From positions 534,960 to 598,959 of the forward strand of contig NZ_JAUSMX010000009.1 in the NCBI RefSeq assembly GCF_030646115.1: 64,000 bases of DNA. Reading direction: 5' to 3'. Positions 8,647-17,188 of this stretch are shown piece by piece; position 1 is the stretch's first letter, and the number at the start of each line of letters is the position of its first letter. The notes under the pieces were generated by a model. The model was given only the letters and a program-made list of their open reading frames with translations, had not been told where the DNA came from and did not search any database. The stretch comes from Fluviicoccus sp. (GTDB lineage Bacteria; Pseudomonadota; Gammaproteobacteria; Pseudomonadales; Moraxellaceae). Both the position numbers and the translations under genes were made by a program.

Positions 8647-10065
8647 TCAATTATGGGGACCCAGGAAGCTGGTCTTGGTTTCCTTCGAGATGTCAGCGAC
8701 ATCCACGGCCTTGACCTTGAATTCAACCTCATACTTGGTCTTGTGCAGTTCGGCCGGGTTGGCCTGCAGGGTCACCGGCAAGCTGTACAGTTCACCTGGC
8801 TGCACCTCGACATTGCTGACCGGCAGCAAGGTGATGCCAGCTTCGCTTTCAACGGCGACAGTGTAGGTATGGGGAACCTGACCCTTGTTGAGGATGCGCA
8901 AGGTATAGACGTTTTCAATCATGCCTTCGGAGTTTTCGCGATACATGGAGCTGCGGTCCCGCAGGGCTTCGACCGTGAGCGGAACACGAATGGCCAAGGC
9001 ATAGACGAAGAGGATGAACACGGCCACAAATACGGCGGAATAGCCCACCAGTCGCGGTCGCAGCCAGTGATACGGCTTGTGTTCTTCCAGAATACTTTCG
9101 GTGGTGTAGCGCACAAGGCCGCGCGGCTTGTTCAGCTTGTCCATGACCGTATCGCAGGCATCTACACAGGCGGCGCACTGGATGCACTGGAACTGCAGGC
9201 CGTCACGGATATCAATGCCGGTAGGGCAAACCTGGACGCACAGGCTGCAATCCACGCAGTCACCCAAGGGGTCTTCGGCGGTAGACTGTTTCAAGGCTCC
9301 GCGTGGTTCACCGCGTTCATGATCATAAGAAATGATCAAGGTGTCCTTGTCAAACATGACGCTTTGGAAGCGGCCATACGGGCACATGTAGAAACAGACT
9401 TGTTCACGCAGCCAGCCTGCATTCATGTAGGTGAATACGGTGAACAGGCCGATGAAGAAATAGCCCCAGCCCCCCAGATTGCCGCTAATGAAATCGTTCG
9501 CCAGGTCGCGGATTGGCGTGAAGTAGCCGACAAAGGAGAAACCGGTTGCCAGCGCCACCACTAACCACAGGCTGTGTTTGGCAATACGGCGTCCTATCTT
9601 GACGGCGGAGACATCGGCCTTGTCCAGCTTGATACGGGCATTGCGCTCACCTTCGGTGATTTTTTCAATCCACATGAAGACCCGGGTCCACGTGGTTTGC
9701 GGGCAGACATAACCGCAGAATACCCGTCCGGCGAATACCGTCACCACGAACAGGCCGAAAGCTCCCATGATCAGCATCCACGACAAGAAGAAGAAGTCCT
9801 GGGGAGCGAAGGTCAAACCGAAAATATTGAACTGGCGGTGGGGCAGGTCGAACAGCAGGGCCTGACGGTCACCCCACATCAGCCACGGCAGCAGAAAATA
9901 AGCCAGCAACATGCCGGACATGGAAACATTGCGAATGTTTTGGAAAAAGCCTTTAACGGTGCGCGGGTGGATTTTTTTTCTTTTGGCGTAGAGATCGAAT
10001 TCGTCGTCGGGATTGATTTTGACAGGATTGGGGGAGCGGTCTTGGGTGGGAATTTTCTGAGTCAT
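8647..10065 (-). CDS. ccoG: Cytochrome c oxidase accessory protein CcoG, polyferredoxin
   Basis: The product (472 residues from the ATG at 10065) has several membrane helices, a CGYVCPQTTW motif typical of the NosR/CcoG group, and two ferredoxin-type 4Fe-4S sites: CVDCSLCVQVCP and CIQCAACVDAC. The C-terminal part is a periplasmic beta-sandwich. CcoG has been shown in Rhodobacter to reduce Cu(II) to Cu(I) for cbb3 oxidase assembly. An upstream in-frame start at 10113 is rejected because it would run into the intercistronic hairpin and give an atypical N-terminus. It follows ccoP after a 73-base gap containing that hairpin. Confidence 0.92.
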   Translation of the reverse strand: MTQKIPTQDRSPNPVKINPDDEFDLYAKRKKIHPRTVKGFFQNIRNVSMSGMLLAYFLLPWLMWGDRQALLFDLPHRQFNIFGLTFAPQDFFFLSWMLIMGAFGLFVVTVFAGRVFCGYVCPQTTWTRVFMWIEKITEGERNARIKLDKADVSAVKIGRRIAKHSLWLVVALATGFSFVGYFTPIRDLANDFISGNLGGWGYFFIGLFTVFTYMNAGWLREQVCFYMCPYGRFQSVMFDKDTLIISYDHERGEPRGALKQSTAEDPLGDCVDCSLCVQVCPTGIDIRDGLQFQCIQCAACVDACDTVMDKLNKPRGLVRYTTESILEEHKPYHWLRPRLVGYSAVFVAVFILFVYALAIRVPLTVEALRDRSSMYRENSEGMIENVYTLRILNKGQVPHTYTVAVESEAGITLLPVSNVEVQPGELYSLPVTLQANPAELHKTKYEVEFKVKAVDVADISKETKTSFLGPHN

Positions 10066-10094
10066 GAGGGGTTGCCTCGCATACGGGTGGGGGT

Positions 10095-10126
10095 ACTGCC
10101 CGCAGTATAACATACCTGCGGGCAGT
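10095..10126 (-). promoter_or_regulatory. Intercistronic stem-loop between ccoP and ccoG
   Basis: A perfect 11-base inverted repeat (10095-10105 and 10116-10126, arm ACTGCCCGCAG) with a 10-base loop lies between ccoP and ccoG. No T-run follows in the direction of transcription, so it is not a textbook intrinsic terminator. It could stabilise the upstream ccoNOQP message, giving more oxidase subunit than assembly factor, or attenuate transcription. Confidence 0.6.
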
Positions 10127-10138
10127 CAAGAGAAAGAC

Positions 10139-11050
10139 TTACTTCCCTTGCGACAGCGAATAGACGTACGCTGCCAGCAAATGGATCTTCTCTTCACCCA
10201 GTTGGTCCTTCCAGGCGGGCATATGACCGTTGCGGCCCTTGGCAATGGTCTCAACCACGGCTTCCTTGTTGCCGCCGAACAGCCAGACGGTGTCTGTCAG
10301 GTTCGGAGCACCCATGGCGGTATTGCCACGGCCTTCTGCACCATGACAGGCAGCGCACTGAACGAACTTGCCGGCACCGGCTTCCGCCAGTTTCTGGTCA
10401 GCATCGGACAGCTTGCGGCCGGATAGGCTCAGCACGTAGTTGGCCACTTCTTCAACGCCTTGCGCACCGAGGATTTCTCCCCAAGCGGGCATCTTGCTGC
10501 CGCCCTGAACCGACAAGCGGCCGTTGGTCAGCGTTTCGACGATTTGCGCCGGTTCGCCGCCATACAGCCAGTCGCTGTCAGCCAGGTTGGGGAAGCCGCG
10601 CGAACCGTGGGCATCGGCACCGTGACAGACTGAACAGTTGTCCGCGAACAGACGACCGGCAATCTTCATGGCGCCGGCATCCTTGGCCAGCTCGGGAACT
10701 TCAACTTTGGCATAAGCCTGGAACTTCGGCAGGTACTTGGCGTCATAGGCCGCCTTGTCCTTGTCGTGTTCGCCAGCAGATGTCCAACCCAGGTAGCCCT
10801 TCCAGGCACCCATGCCGGGATAAGCGGCCAGATAGAACACCGCAAAGACGATGGTCAGCCAGAACGTGATCAACCACCAGCGGGGCAGGGGATTGTCATA
10901 TTCCTTGATGCCGTCGTATTCATGACCCGTCGTACCGTCACTATCCTTGTGGTCCAGTTCGATTGTGCGGGTCCAGGTGATCAGCCACGCGCAGCCGATA
11001 ATGACGGCGAGTGACAGCACGATGATGTACAAACTCCAGAATGCGCTCAT
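10139..11050 (-). CDS. ccoP: cbb3-type cytochrome c oxidase diheme subunit III
   Basis: The 303-residue subunit passes electrons to the catalytic subunit. It has an N-terminal FixP-type membrane region with two helices (about 5-27 and 58-78) and two cytochrome c domains with CSVCH at 139-143 and CAACH at 232-236. Met-containing axial-ligand loops (KMPAW, HMPAW) follow each. Its start overlaps ccoQ by four bases. Gene order and length are standard for a proteobacterial cbb3 oxidase. It is the last structural gene before the hairpin that separates the assembly genes. Confidence 0.95.
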   Translation of the reverse strand: MSAFWSLYIIVLSLAVIIGCAWLITWTRTIELDHKDSDGTTGHEYDGIKEYDNPLPRWWLITFWLTIVFAVFYLAAYPGMGAWKGYLGWTSAGEHDKDKAAYDAKYLPKFQAYAKVEVPELAKDAGAMKIAGRLFADNCSVCHGADAHGSRGFPNLADSDWLYGGEPAQIVETLTNGRLSVQGGSKMPAWGEILGAQGVEEVANYVLSLSGRKLSDADQKLAEAGAGKFVQCAACHGAEGRGNTAMGAPNLTDTVWLFGGNKEAVVETIAKGRNGHMPAWKDQLGEEKIHLLAAYVYSLSQGK

Positions 11051-11229
11051 TCTGATTTATCTCCCGTTTTATGACGGTTTTGATAGACGGGGTCTGTGTC
11101 CAGAGCCAGATGCGCGTCCTGCTCGAAACGTTGCTTGTTGGCGGGCGAATACGCCCACCAGCAAATCAGGCCGAACGCAATCATGGCTGAAAACAGGCCG
11201 AACATGTAAAGCAGGACCGAACCGTTCAT
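11047..11229 (-). CDS. ccoQ: cbb3-type cytochrome c oxidase subunit CcoQ
   Basis: This 60-residue protein has one N-terminal membrane helix and a short hydrophilic tail, as expected for CcoQ/FixQ, which stabilises the cbb3 complex. It lies between ccoO (four bases apart) and ccoP (four-base overlap). The call depends mostly on size, topology and position. Confidence 0.88.
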   Translation of the reverse strand: MNGSVLLYMFGLFSAMIAFGLICWWAYSPANKQRFEQDAHLALDTDPVYQNRHKTGDKSE

Positions 11230-11233
11230 CGTC

Positions 11234-11854
11234 TTATCTCCGCGTTTTAACAGCCAGACCCAGTTGCTGCAGGTAGGCGATCAAGGCTTCCATTTCTGTC
11301 TTGCCCTGAACGGCCGCCTTGGCGCCCTGGATATCCGCATCGGTATAGGGAACGCCGAAGTGATCCCGGAACAGCGCCAGCTTCTTGCCGGTCATTTCAC
11401 CGTCCAGCGTGTTGGTCATCAGCCACGGGAACGAGGGCATGTTGGACTCGGGCACCACATCACGCGGGTTGTTCAGGTGCACACGATGCCAGTCGTCCGA
11501 GTACTTGGCGCCAATACGGGCCAGATCGGGACCGGTGCGCTTGGAACCCCACAGGAAGGGGTGGTCCCACACCGATTCCTGCGCCATGGAATAATGACCA
11601 TAGCGTTCGGTTTCAGCGCGCAGCGGACGGATCATCTGGGTATGGCAGACGTGGCAACCTTCCCGGATGTAAATATCCCGGCCTTCAAACTCCAGCGCCG
11701 TCCACGGTTTCATGTTCGGCAGGGGTTCGCGAAGCTCCTTCTGGAAAAAGAGGGGGACGATTTCCACCAGGGTTGCAAAGCTGATCGAAATACAGATCAG
11801 CACAATCAATGCGCCGAGGTTTTTCTCGACTAACTCATGGGATTTACCAGCCAT
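11234..11854 (-). CDS. ccoO: cbb3-type cytochrome c oxidase monoheme subunit II
   Basis: The 206-residue subunit is anchored by an N-terminal helix (about 13-35) and binds one heme c at CHVCH (67-71). A Met-rich stretch (SNMPSFPW) supplies the likely axial ligand. It is the membrane-bound cytochrome c of the cbb3 oxidase, between CcoP and CcoN in the electron path. It follows ccoN by 15 bases on the same strand. Confidence 0.95.
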   Translation of the reverse strand: MAGKSHELVEKNLGALIVLICISISFATLVEIVPLFFQKELREPLPNMKPWTALEFEGRDIYIREGCHVCHTQMIRPLRAETERYGHYSMAQESVWDHPFLWGSKRTGPDLARIGAKYSDDWHRVHLNNPRDVVPESNMPSFPWLMTNTLDGEMTGKKLALFRDHFGVPYTDADIQGAKAAVQGKTEMEALIAYLQQLGLAVKTRR

Positions 11855-11869
11855 GGGAATCTCCTCCGC

Positions 11870-13297
11870 TTACAGGGTGTCGGAACCAACGGGTTTCTTG
11901 TTCATCACGGTCATGGCTACGTTGTAGGCCATCACCAGCATGCCGGTGAGGTACAGCACGCCGCCGAGAACGCGACCCGTCCAGTAGGGGTAACTGGCGG
12001 ACACCGACTCAATAAAGCTGTAAGTCAGGGAACCGTCGTCGTTCACCGCGCGCCACATCAGGCCCTGCATGATGCCGGAAACCCACATGGACGCGATGTA
12101 GAACACCGTGCCGATAGTGGCCAGCCAGAAGTGCAGGTTGATCAGGCTGATGCTGTGCATGCGCTGACGATCGAAAATGCGCGGGATCAGCACATAGACC
12201 GAAGCGATGGAGATCATGGCCACCCAGCCCAGAGCGCCAGAGTGCACGTGACCCACGGTCCAGTCGGTGTTGTGCGACAGGGCGTTCACGGTCTTGATCG
12301 ACATCATCGGGCCTTCAAAGGTGGACATGCCATAGAACGACAGTGCCACAATCATGAAGCGCAGGATGGGGTCGGTACGCAGCTTGTCCCAGCTGCCGGA
12401 CAAGGTCATGATGCCGTTGATCATGCCGCCCCAGCTGGGTGCAAACAGGATCAGCGAGAAGACCATGGCCAGGGACTGAGTCCAGTCAGGCAGGGCGGAG
12501 TAGTGCAGATGGTGACCACCGGCCCACATGTAGACCGAGATCAGCGCCCAGAAGTGCACAATCGACAAGCGGTAGGAATACACCGGGCGACCGACCTGGA
12601 TGGGCACGAAGTAGTACATCATCCCCAGGAAGGCGGCAGTCAGGAAGAAACCGACGGCGTTGTGACCATACCACCACTGGATCATCGCATCCTGCACGCC
12701 GCCGTACATGGAGTACGACTTGGTCCAGCTCAGCGGGATAGCCATGCTGTTGACGATGTGCAGCAGGGCGACCGTGATGATGAAGGCCCCGAAGAACCAG
12801 TTCGCCACATAAATGTGGGAGGTCTGGCGCTTGGCGATGGTGCCGAAGAACACCAGGGCGTAGGCAACCCACACCACGGTGATCAGCAGATCAATCGGCC
12901 ATTCCAGTTCGGCGTATTCCTTGGCAGAGGTGAACCCCAGCGGCAGGGAAACGGCGGCAAGGACAATGACCAGTTGCCATCCCCAGAAGGTGAACTTGGC
13001 GAGACCGGGCATGAACAGCGAGGTCTGACAGGTTCTCTGGACGATGTAGTAGGAAGTGGCAAAAAGAGCACACCCGCCGAAAGCGAAGATAACGGCATTG
13101 GTGTGAAGCGGGCGAAGGTGACTGAAAGTCAGCCAGGGAGTGTCAAAGTTCAGGGCGGGCCATACCAGCTGGGATGCAATGATCACCCCGACCAGCATGC
13201 CGACAATTCCCCATATGACCGTCATGATGGTGAATTGCCGGATGACCCCTAACTCGTACGTCACCGGCTGCGCAACGTTAGTGTGGTTGTTACTCAT
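11870..13297 (-). CDS. ccoN: cbb3-type cytochrome c oxidase catalytic subunit I
   Basis: The 475-residue polytopic protein is the heme-copper oxidase subunit that reduces O2 at low oxygen tension and pumps protons. Twelve or so hydrophobic segments and the conserved histidine motifs of the family (for example WWYGHNAV, the GGHHLHY region and VGHVHSG) are visible. The start ATG at 13297 is preceded by AAGGAG at a good distance. It heads the ccoNOQP-ccoG-fixH-ccoI-ccoS operon. Many cbb3 operons are controlled by FNR/Anr, but I found no full TTGAT-N4-ATCAA site upstream. Confidence 0.97.
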   Translation of the reverse strand: MSNNHTNVAQPVTYELGVIRQFTIMTVIWGIVGMLVGVIIASQLVWPALNFDTPWLTFSHLRPLHTNAVIFAFGGCALFATSYYIVQRTCQTSLFMPGLAKFTFWGWQLVIVLAAVSLPLGFTSAKEYAELEWPIDLLITVVWVAYALVFFGTIAKRQTSHIYVANWFFGAFIITVALLHIVNSMAIPLSWTKSYSMYGGVQDAMIQWWYGHNAVGFFLTAAFLGMMYYFVPIQVGRPVYSYRLSIVHFWALISVYMWAGGHHLHYSALPDWTQSLAMVFSLILFAPSWGGMINGIMTLSGSWDKLRTDPILRFMIVALSFYGMSTFEGPMMSIKTVNALSHNTDWTVGHVHSGALGWVAMISIASVYVLIPRIFDRQRMHSISLINLHFWLATIGTVFYIASMWVSGIMQGLMWRAVNDDGSLTYSFIESVSASYPYWTGRVLGGVLYLTGMLVMAYNVAMTVMNKKPVGSDTL

Positions 13298-13652
13298 GCA
13301 TTTAGCTCCTTAAACCACAAGGTTAATAAGGGAATGGGTCTGCCTGTCACCATCGGGTCCACAACCGAAAAGTTCGGGAAAGCAGTGAGGACATCGGACG
13401 GGTACAGGATAGCGGCAGACAGAATCACTCCCCGCTACTTCCACATTTTATTGGAAATTATGTAACTGTGCATCAGTCATGTAGCTTTTTGTGTAAAAGC
13501 CTTGGAAAAAGGTCAAAAATACCGCATTAAACTTGACGCAGAGCATGGCATGCACATTGTGCCGGTATCTCAAGTTGCCAAACAAGCGTCCAATAGGTTA
13601 GGTTACGGAGCTTTGATGCGCACGCTTACACACCCACAAGTAGGAGATTCAA
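13298..13652. other. Divergent intergenic region between ccoN and the SCP2-like gene
   Basis: This 355-base stretch must hold the promoters of the cbb3 operon (minus strand) and the SCP2-like gene (plus strand). No ORF with coding character is visible. I found no full FNR/Anr palindrome. A TTGACG at 13533-13538 followed by CATTGT at 13555-13560 is a weak candidate for the plus-strand gene, and AAGGAG precedes ccoN. Nothing else stands out. Confidence 0.5.
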
Positions 13653-14036
13653 ATGACTGCATTCCTGTCCGACGCCTGGTTCGACAAAGTGGCTGAACTC
13701 ACCGCCGCTGCCGGTGACCTGAACACGCCCGCAACGCTGGCGAACATTATCATGAACATTACCGTGACCGGCACCGAACAAGGTAACGTCGATCTGGCCA
13801 TCAATGGCGGCAAGCTCGAAAAGGGCCACAATGCCGGTGCTTCTACCACCCTGACCATGCCCGGCGACGTGCTGCGCAAGGTGTTTCTGGAATTTGACAT
13901 GAACGCAGCCATGCAGGCTTTCATGAGCGGCCAGATCAAGGCCGCCGGCGACATGACCAAGCTGATGGCCCTGCAAACGGCCCGTCCCAGCAGCGAACAG
14001 AAGGCCCTGTTCCAGCAAGTGCTCGCGATCAGCTGA
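13653..14036 (+). CDS. SCP-2 sterol-transfer-like domain protein
   Basis: The 127-residue cytoplasmic protein looks like a single SCP2-type domain: an N-terminal helix (LSDAWFDKVAEL), a central strand region with TLTMPGDVLRKVF, and the C-terminal FMSGQIKAAGDMTKLM, where the GQIKAxGDMxKLM type of motif is typical of SCP2 proteins. These proteins bind hydrophobic ligands, and the bacterial substrate is generally unknown. GGAG lies nine bases before the ATG. An intrinsic terminator follows, so it is probably monocistronic. Confidence 0.8.
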   Translation: MTAFLSDAWFDKVAELTAAAGDLNTPATLANIIMNITVTGTEQGNVDLAINGGKLEKGHNAGASTTLTMPGDVLRKVFLEFDMNAAMQAFMSGQIKAAGDMTKLMALQTARPSSEQKALFQQVLAIS

Positions 14037-14060
14037 TCCCGGGATTGCCCGTTGTGGTGA

Positions 14061-14084
14061 AAAGGCGCTTTTGGCGCCTTTTTG
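14061..14084 (+). terminator. Rho-independent terminator after the SCP2-like gene
   Basis: AAAGGCGC (14061-14068) pairs perfectly with GCGCCTTT (14074-14081) across a five-base loop, and the descending arm runs into a T-tract. This is a classic intrinsic terminator 25 bases beyond the stop codon. Confidence 0.9.
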
Positions 14085-14181
14085 CATTTCAGGCTTTCGA
14101 AGCCCGTAACAAAATCAGACAACCTTCATCCAAATGACAGTGCAACATGTGTTGTTGATAACGCTCACTTGGAGAATACTC

Positions 14182-14652
14182 ATGAAACTGTCCTCAATGA
14201 CCCCGATTGCCGCTGCTCTGGCCATGTCCATGTCCAGCACTGTTCTGGCTGAAAGCGCTGCTGCGCCAACCGTGCCGTTCTCCGGTGCGGCTAAAGCAGC
14301 CGATGAAGGTAAGTGCTGCGCGTCTAAAATGCACGACGCCGGAAAGGAAGGAAAGTGCGGTGCCGGAAAGATGGGAAATATGAAAGCTGCTGAACATGAA
14401 GGCAAGTGTGGCGCTGAAAAAATGAAGGCAGCCGGCAATGAAGGAAGTTGCGGCGCGAAAATGAAAGGCATGGTTGAAGCCAAGCCAGGTGATGCGGCGT
14501 TGAAAGGTGAGGTCATGGCGCCTATCGGCAACGTGAAAGCAGTTAAAAAAGCCGATAAAGAAGGTAAATGCGGGGAAGGCAAGTGCGGCGCCAAGAAAAT
14601 GAAGGCATTGAAGGACGCACCTGCCAGTCCCGTCGCCGTGCCCGCCAAGTAA
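14182..14652 (+). CDS. hvfA: Cys-rich secreted RiPP precursor of the HvfA/bufferin type
   Basis: The 156-residue protein has a Sec-type signal peptide (about 1-23, ending VLAES) and a mature region rich in Lys, Gly and Ala with repeated Cys motifs: EGKCC, EGKCG twice, EGSCG and a terminal EGKCGEGKCG, usually followed by a short spacer and KM. Such EGKCG-type repeats are the modification sites in HvfA-like precursors, where a DUF692 multinuclear iron enzyme with its DUF2063 partner converts Cys residues (thiooxazole or oxazolone/thioamide products are reported for the family, linked to copper handling). Here the two partner genes follow directly. GGAG precedes the chosen ATG. Confidence 0.82.
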   Translation: MKLSSMTPIAAALAMSMSSTVLAESAAAPTVPFSGAAKAADEGKCCASKMHDAGKEGKCGAGKMGNMKAAEHEGKCGAEKMKAAGNEGSCGAKMKGMVEAKPGDAALKGEVMAPIGNVKAVKKADKEGKCGEGKCGAKKMKALKDAPASPVAVPAK

Positions 14653-14675
14653 AGCACAACTGACGGAGCCCGGTT

Positions 14676-15527
14676 ATGAATCTGAACTTGCCCGTGCAAG
14701 GGGCCGGTCTGGGCTTGCGGCGCAGCTTCATGGATTCGCCGGCCATTTCAGATCCGCTGCGGCAACCTGATTTCTTCGAGATTGCCCCGGAAAACTGGAT
14801 GGGGATGGGTGGGCGCTACGCTGAACAGCTTCAAGATTTCACCCGCAAGCATCCCTTTGTCTGCCATGGCCTCTCGTTGTCCATTGGCGACTCCCGTCCC
14901 TTGGACATGAATTTCCTGGGCAGCTTGAGACGGTTTCTGGAGCAACACTGTATTGCCTGCTATTCGGAACACCTCAGTTATTCAGGGTATGAGGGGCATT
15001 TGTACGATCTGTTACCGGTTCCGTTTACGCAAGAGGCGGTGGTTCATGTCGCCGGCCGGGTTCAGAAAGTCCAGGATTTTCTGGGGCGGCGCATAGCCCT
15101 GGAGAATGTCTCTTATTACGCCGCCCCCGGCGCTGAAATGACTGAACTGGAATTCCTGCTGCAAGTGCTGGACAAGGCGGATTGCGATTTGCTGCTGGAC
15201 GTGAACAATGTTTTTGTCAATGCGGTCAATCACTGTTATGACCCGGAAGCCTTCATCCTCGCTTTACCGGGCCGACGGATAGCTTACCTGCATGTTGCCG
15301 GGCATCTGGTGGAATCGGAAGACTTGCGTGTGGACACGCATGGCGACGACGTGATTGATGAAGTCTGGAACTTGCTGGCACTGACTTATCGCCAGTTCGG
15401 ATGCTTGCCCACCCTGCTGGAACGTGATTTCAATATTCCTCCCGTGGAGCAGTTGCTGGCGGAAGTGGATCATATCCGGCAGTTGCAATCGGTGGCCGGT
15501 CAGGATCGGTGGCTTCTGCATGGCTGA
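14676..15527 (+). CDS. hvfB: DUF692 multinuclear non-heme iron oxidative enzyme (HvfB/BufB-like)
   Basis: The 283-residue protein has the DUF692 TIM-barrel signatures: FFEIAPENWM, CHGLSLSIG, SEHLSYSG, LLLDVNNVFVN, YLHVAGH, DTHGDDV and LLERDFNIP. The His, Glu, Asp and Asn residues in these motifs form the iron centre in characterised MNIO enzymes. It should modify Cys residues of the precursor encoded 23 bases upstream. Its stop overlaps the next gene by eight bases. Length and motifs are complete. Confidence 0.9.
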   Translation: MNLNLPVQGAGLGLRRSFMDSPAISDPLRQPDFFEIAPENWMGMGGRYAEQLQDFTRKHPFVCHGLSLSIGDSRPLDMNFLGSLRRFLEQHCIACYSEHLSYSGYEGHLYDLLPVPFTQEAVVHVAGRVQKVQDFLGRRIALENVSYYAAPGAEMTELEFLLQVLDKADCDLLLDVNNVFVNAVNHCYDPEAFILALPGRRIAYLHVAGHLVESEDLRVDTHGDDVIDEVWNLLALTYRQFGCLPTLLERDFNIPPVEQLLAEVDHIRQLQSVAGQDRWLLHG

Positions 15528-16254
15528 CTTCCGGCAGGTGCAAAAACAGTTGACTGACTGGATTCGCCAGCCGGAGGTTCATGCGCCGCCTGGAGATGTC
15601 CCGTTACACCGTCTTCGTATATATCGGGAGTTGTTCTTCAATAATATTGCCGGTTTTGTTGAGAACAGCTTTCCTGAAGTCAAGAAACGCTTGCCCGATG
15701 AGGTCTGGAACCGGCTGGTGCAGGGTTTTTTCGCCGGGCATCACTGTAGAAGCCCGTACTTCCGCGATATCTCACAAGAATTCCTGGAGTATCTGCCGCA
15801 TTGTCCCGAAACCGGGCTTTATCCCTGGTTGCTGGAGCTGGCGCATTTCGAATGGGCTGAAATCGCGGCCGATGTGGCGGAAGGGGAGTGGCCGGTGGCT
15901 GCTGCCGGAGACGTATGGACGCAGACACCGGTAATCTCACCGTTTGTATGGCCGTTGGTGTATGCCTGGCCGGTTCATGCCCTGGGTGAAGAGATACCCT
16001 CCAACCCGCCACTTGTCCCGACCGCGCTGATTATCTACCGGACTCAAAACCATGAAGTGCGCTATCTGCAAACTACGCTGCCGGGGGCGGCGCTCATCGA
16101 GCAGTTGCAAAACGATCCCGCGCCACTGACTGTGATGGCTAACCAGCTGGCGGACTCGCTAGGGCTTGATCAAAAGGTCCTGTCCGGTCTGCTGGGTCCT
16201 GCGGTGGATGCTTATCTGGAGCACGGAATTCTGTTGGGTGTGAAACCCTGTTGA
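15520..16254 (+). CDS. hvfC: DUF2063 partner protein of the DUF692 enzyme (HvfC/BufC-like)
   Basis: The 244-residue protein begins ADFRQVQKQLTDWI and contains the LRIYRELFFNNIAGFVENSFPEV-like region typical of the DUF2063 N-terminal domain, followed by a C-terminal domain with the IYRT motif. These proteins bind the precursor leader and present it to the MNIO enzyme. The ATG at 15520 overlaps the end of the DUF692 gene. A longer in-frame ORF reaching upstream is ignored because it lies inside that gene. Confidence 0.85.
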   Translation: MADFRQVQKQLTDWIRQPEVHAPPGDVPLHRLRIYRELFFNNIAGFVENSFPEVKKRLPDEVWNRLVQGFFAGHHCRSPYFRDISQEFLEYLPHCPETGLYPWLLELAHFEWAEIAADVAEGEWPVAAAGDVWTQTPVISPFVWPLVYAWPVHALGEEIPSNPPLVPTALIIYRTQNHEVRYLQTTLPGAALIEQLQNDPAPLTVMANQLADSLGLDQKVLSGLLGPAVDAYLEHGILLGVKPC

Positions 16255-16365
16255 CGCGGGACGTGAACGCGCCGACGGATGGAAAATGGTTTGTGCTCGA
16301 TTTGTCGCTTTCATTACGGGCCCGTGAATGCGTAGAATGCCGCCAATAATTTAGCCGAGACAGGC

Positions 16366-17067
16366 ATGAAAACAACACACTTGCTGAATTGCACCGGATT
16401 GCTGCTGCTCCTGGCCGGACCGGCTTGGGCCTCCGCTGCCCCGAACCCTGACCCCTGGGAGAATTGGAACCGGAAGGTTTATACGTTCAACAAGAAAGTT
16501 GATACCTGGGTCTTCAAGCCTGTGGCCCAAGGCTACCGGAAAGTGACGCCCCAGCTTGTAGACGATTCTGTCACCCGATTCTTCCTGAATCTGGAAGAAC
16601 CCCTGAACCTGATTAATAACGGCCTGCAAGGCAAAGGCCGCGCCGCTGTTCAGGACTTGGGTCGGCTGACGGTGAACACGGTGACTTCGCTGGGTTTTGC
16701 GGATGTCGCCACCCGTATGGGTCTTCCCCGGCATGAAGAAGACTTCGGGCAGACGTTTGGCAAATGGGGGATGTCTTCAGGCCCGTATCTGGTGCTGCCG
16801 TTTCTGGGGCCGTCCAGCGTCCGCGACCTTGGCGGCTTGCCGATGGATTCTCTGGCGAATCCCAGAAACCTGGTGGAGCCGCAAAGTGCGGCGATAGGGC
16901 TGTTAGTGCTGGAAAAAGTCGACTTCCGCGCCGACCTGATTCCGCTGGAAAAAATACTGGAAGGCGACGAGTACCTGTTCATGCGTGACCTTTCGCTGCA
17001 ACGCCGGGAGTTCCTGGTTCAGGACGGCAAGGTGCGCGATGAGTTCATGGATGAGGTGGAAGAATGA
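16366..17067 (+). CDS. mlaA: MlaA (VacJ) outer-membrane phospholipid-removal protein
   Basis: The 233-residue protein matches MlaA: DPWENWNRKVYTFN near the mature N-terminus, FFLNLEEPLNLINNGLQG, the EDFGQTFGKWG segment and GPYLVLPFLGPSS. MlaA removes misplaced phospholipids from the outer leaflet and passes them to MlaC and the MlaFEDB transporter. The signal peptide (about 1-25, cut near ASA-AP) has no lipobox, although Enterobacterial MlaA is a lipoprotein; the only Cys is at residue 9. The rest of the mla system is not in this window. It precedes the receiver-phosphatase gene, as in Pseudomonas. Confidence 0.93.
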   Translation: MKTTHLLNCTGLLLLLAGPAWASAAPNPDPWENWNRKVYTFNKKVDTWVFKPVAQGYRKVTPQLVDDSVTRFFLNLEEPLNLINNGLQGKGRAAVQDLGRLTVNTVTSLGFADVATRMGLPRHEEDFGQTFGKWGMSSGPYLVLPFLGPSSVRDLGGLPMDSLANPRNLVEPQSAAIGLLVLEKVDFRADLIPLEKILEGDEYLFMRDLSLQRREFLVQDGKVRDEFMDEVEE

Positions 17068-17122
17068 CGAAGCCAAGGCTGAGTCCGTCATTGTGATGAC
17101 CGCATTGTTGCTGCGTGTTCGG

Positions 17123-17147
17123 AACGGCTTGCATGTTACAAGCCGTT
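17123..17147 (+). terminator. Stem-loop after mlaA
   Basis: AACGGCTTG (17123-17131) and CAAGCCGTT (17139-17147) form a perfect nine-base stem with a seven-base loop, 55 bases beyond mlaA. The following T-run is poor, so it may be a weak terminator or an operator for the next gene. Confidence 0.45.
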
Positions 17148-17188
17148 TGACTATTGTCCGCAAGTATATTCCGTAATTGATCCTGATA

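Noticed and set aside
8089..9564. 491-codon plus-strand ORF opposite fixH and ccoG
   Set aside because: It is antisense to clear cbb3 assembly genes, and its translation is His/Gln/Gly-rich without family motifs. It is a codon-bias shadow.
11837..13252. 471-codon plus-strand ORF opposite ccoN
   Set aside because: Antisense to the conserved catalytic subunit, with a low-complexity His/Gly/Asp translation. A shadow.
13298..13652. FNR/Anr box upstream of ccoN
   Set aside because: No TTGAT-N4-ATCAA found. A TTG...CAA pair near 13502 has the wrong spacing.
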